A stretch of DNA of 64,000 nucleotides from positions 122,083,240 through 122,147,239 of the forward strand of contig OY978525.1 in assembly GCA_963854835.1 (NCBI GenBank), read 5' to 3'. Source of the DNA: Megamerina dolium (lineage: Eukaryota > Arthropoda > Insecta > Diptera > Megamerinidae). Below are positions 59,487 to 64,000 of this stretch, one piece after another. Within the stretch, counting starts at the first letter, position 1. Every line of letters begins with the position of its first letter. The position numbers and the translations under genes were made by a program. The notes under the pieces were generated by a model that had not been told where the DNA came from, did no database searches, and saw only the letters and a program-made list of their open reading frames with translations.

Positions 59487-60543
59487 TTTGTGACAAAAGG
59501 CAAGGACATTCCTGTGAAAATCAATTTTGGTTTTACGATTTCAATGGCATTTTTGATCATTTTTACCTCAAAGATACCTATATATATATATATATCTACT
59601 TATAGATACATGTTTCTATACCTATCATTTGTTGGTAAAAACTTAACACGCAGCTTTCTACATATGCCACCCTGAAGAAAAGCATTCCATATATCAAATA
59701 AACAAAAGTCATTTCACAATATAGGAAGAGCATGACAACGCCCAACATTCAGAGGCAAAAAACTTTATTTCTATCTACATTTAGACTACATACAAACTAC
59801 ATACTCGCTCGTAAATAAACGTAGTTATAATTTCATTCGCAAGTTTTTCTATTCATTTATAGGAACTCTGTCTTCTGGTTCAAGTGTGAGAGCTGTTTTT
59901 GACAAGTTTCCTTATATACCTTATTAAGCATTTGCAACCAACTAGAAATAGTTTTGTAATAGTTTTTTTTTCTATTGTTGTAAAGCTGTTATTGAAATTC
60001 CAAATTGAAATAGTATAAATTACATATACGAATAATATGAAAGTAAAATCACTTTATCCGTATTTTATATAATTTATCTAATAAATAATAAATATACTGC
60101 ATTCATCTGTATTTACGATATATAAAAAAAACTATACATAAGAGCTTATTATTACACTTGTAATTTATATGATTCCATTGCAAATGCTAGAAATGAATAG
60201 TTAGTTTACATCAGTGGTTATTCATACATACAAAAAATATATTCATTCGAGTTCAGATCAAATACCTCGCAGTGAAATTTCATAATCCCAAAATGGAATA
60301 ATAAAACATATTTTTAAAATCTATTATTAGTGATAGGTACTGTGTTTAATGAATGGTTTGGGTTTTTGAAACATAATGATGATCACGTACAGGTACTATT
60401 GGAAAACAACACACTTTAGCAAACCATGTAAAATGTTGATTTTCCATATTTCAATCCACTTATCTGTATTTTCTAAATAAAGGAAAAATAAATAAACTAC
60501 AATATTTAATGTAGAAAAAGAAGTGTTGCAACTTACTGTAAGG

Positions 60544-60719
60544 AAAACATTTTTGTTACATTATGTTCTAGAATTTTTTTCCTTAAATCAATTAATTTTG
60601 ATTAAAAAAATTTGGTGAATACAATAAAAAAAACATTTTTGTTACATTAAATTCCAGAATTTTTTTCCTTAAATCAATTAATTTTGATTAAAAAAATTTG
60701 GTGAATACAATAAAAAAAA
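60544..60719. repeat. 86-bp tandem duplication
   Basis: Two units (about 60548-60633 and 60634-60719) run from CATTTTTGTTACATTA to AATACAATAAAAAAAA and differ at about three positions (TATGTTCTAG versus TAAATTCCAG). The unit contains the palindrome-like AATCAATTAATTTTGATT. It directly precedes a LINE fragment. Confidence 0.95.
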
Positions 60720-60724
60720 CGTTG

Positions 60725-61320
60725 TTGTCATCAATTCGATCTGAATCAACTGATGGAGTGATCATAGGTACATTTGCTGATGACACTGCTGACTTAACCA
60801 TTGATACTCTTCCGCACTCAGCTTTCTCTAAACTCCAAAGAGGACTAAACATTCACAGATTCCTGTCCTTCAATTAAACTCGACAATACTAATATACCCC
60901 AAAGGGCTGAAACAAAATATAACAGTACAAAATGATGGTTTACTTTTAATTCCAGTTGGTATTAAACATTTAAGCATTTAAACACATGCCCATCTGGACA
61001 TAAGGTATTCAGCTGTAGGGCACTGCAGCTACCTCCAACATTGAAATACTGGAAAGGTTCGAATCAAAGACTCCAAGGATGATTATAAATGCGCCTTACT
61101 ATATCGCAAACAACCAAATCTACCGTGACGTCAAAATTCCCACAGTCTTCCAAGAGATAAAAAAAAGCATGCTACAAAGTACAATCTAAGGCTCCAAGCC
61201 CTTTCAAACCCTCTAATATTGGATTTAACTGCCAACCCTATCACCTTCACAAATTATCTTCTGGCAGTTAATGAATGGTTGCACCAGGGGGTATATTCCA
61301 TAAAAGACCGCAAACTCTAA
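60725..61320 (+). pseudogene. Jockey-like LINE ORF2 fragment
   Basis: The plus strand reads GVIIGTFADDTADLTIDTLP, containing the FADD catalytic motif of reverse transcriptase. Farther on come ILERFESKTPRMIINAPYYI and IYRDVKIPTVFQEIKKS, then LRLQALSNPLILDLTANP in another frame, ending near KDRKL-stop at 61320. This C-terminal pattern (IxxFQxKTLRxIxNAPWY) is characteristic of the Jockey clade. The segment between FADD and ILERF is decayed. No poly(A) tail was identified after the stop. Confidence 0.8.
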
Positions 61321-62138
61321 ACAAACGTGTTAAGCTATATATCTATTGCTGAATGTTAAGCGCAACAGATTGCCATAAATAATTAATTTTAAAAAAATTT
61401 GAAGTTTGAAATTTCGGCTAACAAGACTAAGGTAAAGCACAATGTGATTCAAATACAATTCTTGTATAGCTTCAAGAACATAAGTGGTATCAATGGATTT
61501 TATTCGAGATCTATTTCTAATCGGCGCGTAATACTAAATTTCCTACACACCATTTATTTATGGCCATATATGTATGTGTGTACGAATGTATAAAAATATC
61601 CAACAAGCTAATGATAATTTATAACAGCATCATATGAAATTAAAGTTATAAACAGAGTTGAGCTACTTTTATATTATTGCTTAGCAACTATCTTTATTAT
61701 ACGAATATACCGATGCAAATTATAAACCAACAAAAATAAATTAACTGCTTTATATTTATTATATACTGATGTAGATTTTTTATAAATACATACATATATA
61801 TCTACATACAAATACATGTTTATGTTTGACGGAAAATCGTACAAATCTTTTAATTTCCATAAAAATGCATTTGATATTAGCTTGGTTTATTTCATACAAT
61901 TAAGTAATTATCTATACAAATATACTAAGTATTTTATTCATATTTTATTCGTGTACTTAAGCACATTTTTTTGTTTTGTTCTCTAGTATATATGAAAACC
62001 ACAAATCATTTTCCTTTAAATATAAAATATCCGTAGGTATAAAAAAATTTTTTTCCATTATAAATATAAATGAAATGTTGAACATATAACTATAACAACA
62101 AACTCTTATTTTTCAAAGATTTTTACATTTGTTTAATT
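61321..62138. other. AT-rich spacer, nothing recognised
   Basis: Contains TATACATA-type simple sequence only. The 64-codon frame at 61399-61593 shows no domain. Confidence 0.5.
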
Positions 62139-63421
62139 AAAAAATCTCCTTACAGTCGGCTGGGGCCGACCAAACTATACCCTGCACATGTAGATTTATA
62201 TATAAAAAGTTTACTCGAATATCCAACTTTTCTTTTATTTCCACTTTTCGAGAAACAATTTTTGCATATACTACTAATTTACACCCGAAATATGGTTGAC
62301 TTTGACGAAGTAAAAGGATTTTAAGATAATTCCGAGGCTTAGTATGGGAGCTATATAAAAAGTGGGCGTGGCTTACCACTTTCTAGTAAATCCAATTAAT
62401 TTTTCAATGTTAATCCACACCTTAAATTTGGTGTCCTACGTTGAATAGTTTCTAAGTTATGGTGGTTAACATTTTTTTTTAATTTCCTCAACTTTGTATG
62501 GGAGCCCCAATAAGAAGTGGGCGTGGTACGCTGATTTTTCGCCAGATTATTTCCGACTACGATATTAATTTAAGTGTCAATTATGGTTATTGTAGACATA
62601 AGATTGCCTAAGTTACAGCTGTTTCAATTTAAAATTTGTATGGGGGCTACGATAAACACTGGGCGTGGTGCTCCCATTTTCTGTGAGCCTAGTTGCTCGT
62701 ACAATACTACTCCACACCTTAAATCTCGTTATTCTACGCTGAATAGTTTGCAAGTTATAACCGGTAACATTTTTTTTAATTTCCGCAACTTTGTATGGGG
62801 GACCCAAAAAGGAGTGGGCGTGGCGCATTGATTTTCTGCCATATTATTTCTGACTGCCGTGTTAATCTAAGTGTCAATTATGGTTATTCTGGATAGAAGA
62901 TTGTAGAAGTTACAGCTGTTTCAATTAAAAAGAAGTACAGACACTTTGTATGGGAGCTACGTTAGAAAGTAGGCGTGGCTCACCCACTTTTGGCGAGGTT
63001 ATATAGTAGTATAATGTAACTCTATGAGCGAAATATTGTTGTCCCAAGTGGTATATTATGTGAGTTATAGCAAGTTAAAGATTTTGAAAATTTCGAGGTT
63101 AGTCGCTTTGAATGCTTGGTGTGGGCGTGGTTATTGACCTATCATGCCCAATATCAATCCCCTCCGTACCCTTGGATCATAGATTACTTATGCCAAATTT
63201 CATCGAAATAGCTCAATATTTACTCAAGTTATCGTGCGAACCAGCCAGGTGACAGACAGACGGACGGACGGACGGACGGACAACGTTAAATCGAAAATTT
63301 AATCGACGCTGATCACGAATATATATCTATGTCTATATCTCCGGAGATTCCTTCAAGTGGACACAAACATCTGACCGAAATGAATATACCATGCATATTG
63401 CATTATGCAGGGTATAAAAAT
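62139..63421 (-). mobile_element. mini-me/DINE-1-like element, copy 2 (1.28 kb, inverted)
   Basis: This is the reverse complement of the element at 34135-35730, with few substitutions and one ~297-bp unit fewer. Its (GTCY)n tract (here GACA/GACG on the plus strand, 63251-63282) is shorter. Ends agree: AAAATCTCCTTACAGTCGGC on the left and GCAGGGTATAAAAA on the right. The high similarity implies recent mobility or gene conversion. Confidence 0.75.
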
Positions 63422-63619
63422 GTTGTAATGTCAGAAGTCGAAAAAATCAATCCACCATAACAAGACTACTTAATTTATATTTTTACCAACGGAAAAACCT
63501 TTGTCCTCACATATACACGTTTCTGAAGTTCCAACGAATATAGACAATTTATATAGCTATACAAAACGGTGCGACTTAACCCTCAACCAGTGTGCACCAT
63601 TTAGTATTTTTTTTAATCA

Positions 63620-64000
63620 TATGTTATTTTTACATTGAACCGATCTCGGCAAAACTGACATATCTGGGATCAAAAAACCCACACGTGATCATCGAGAATC
63701 CAATACAACGTCAGAGAATTACAGTTTGGTGCGGATTTTGGAGTAGTGGCATTTTTCTTTGGCACATTTTTCTTTGCAAATACTGCTGGGAATGCTATTC
63801 CGGTCAACGGTGAGAGCTACAGAGGAATAATAAACGATTTTTGTGACCGAAAATTGAACACATGGCCTTGAACGATCATCGGTTTCAACAGGATGGTGTT
63901 CCATGCCACATAGTCCACATCACAATCGATCTTTTGCAATCCACGTTCGATGTTGTAATTGTGTTATCAGCCGCCTTGGCAATGTCAATTTCCCACCTCG
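63620..64000 (+). pseudogene. IS630-like transposase relic, cut by the window end
   Basis: Plus-strand blocks are YLGSKNPHVIIENPIQRQRI, TVWCGFWSSGI, NAIPVNGESYRGIINDF, and a catalytic-motif-like FQQDGVPCH followed by ITIDLLQSTF. These are the middle and second-Asp regions of an insect IS630-type transposase, the same family as 27544-27726. Frameshifts at about 63780 and 63870 and a stop show that it is dead. The C-terminal catalytic residue would lie beyond position 64000. Confidence 0.65.

Overview
The window reads as AT-rich euchromatic DNA from a higher fly (Diptera, Schizophora), most likely a tephritid fruit fly. The evidence is a gene with very long introns, 59-bp-type short introns with fly splice signals, abundant TACATA/TATGTA simple sequence, and a repeat load dominated by Tc1/mariner relics, truncated non-LTR retrotransposons and a mini-me/DINE-1-like element with a (GTCY)n tract. 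The species call is an inference. There is no bacterial-style gene organisation and no tRNA, rRNA or CRISPR gene.

Host gene: one protein-coding gene can be assembled on the minus strand. Three exons (14617-14765, 1743-1867, 1528-1683) join in perfect reading phase across introns of 12.7 kb and 59 bp. They encode a basic KTKWLKAFKSLK segment followed by a complete C1 (cysteine-rich) zinc-binding domain, CDVC...HTRQGLRCRICK...H...C...C. This resembles the STAC family of C1/SH3 adaptors that act on voltage-gated calcium channels. A candidate first coding exon (43009-43086) fits in phase 28 kb upstream. The 3' part of the gene, where SH3 domains would be expected, lies before position 1. Most of the window is therefore intron or upstream flank of this gene.

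Repeats by region. 2-12 kb: hairpins, a foldback MITE-like element (5.6-6.0 kb), an almost perfect 3 x 110-bp tandem array (7.95 kb), a 5'-truncated LINE with a 15-bp target duplication (10.7 kb) and a Tc1-like relic (11.5 kb). 15-33 kb: a cluster of GACAATTGTC palindromes, a mariner relic (17 kb), most copies of a tRNA-derived SINE family, an IS630-like relic (27.6 kb), a second mariner (32.5 kb) and a CCGGATA-rich hAT-like segment (33.3 kb). 34-36 kb and 62-63.4 kb: two inverted, nearly identical copies of the (GTCY)n element. 40 kb: a plus-strand TATA/Inr core promoter followed directly by a splice donor. 49.8-51 kb: the best-preserved mariner. 53.8-54.4 kb: another mariner. 56.6-57.8 kb: LINE fragments split by a Tc1-like relic. 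60.5-61.3 kb: an 86-bp tandem duplication beside a Jockey-like LINE fragment. 63.6 kb to the end: an IS630-like transposase running out of the window.

The most interesting system is the SINE. It has about 361 bp, a head with A and B boxes, an A/T-rich TTTA-type tail, at least ten copies, and 10-12-bp target duplications at three of them. Its last unique bases (TGGCCACATA) are also the last unique bases of the LINE at 10.7 kb, which suggests that this LINE mobilises it.
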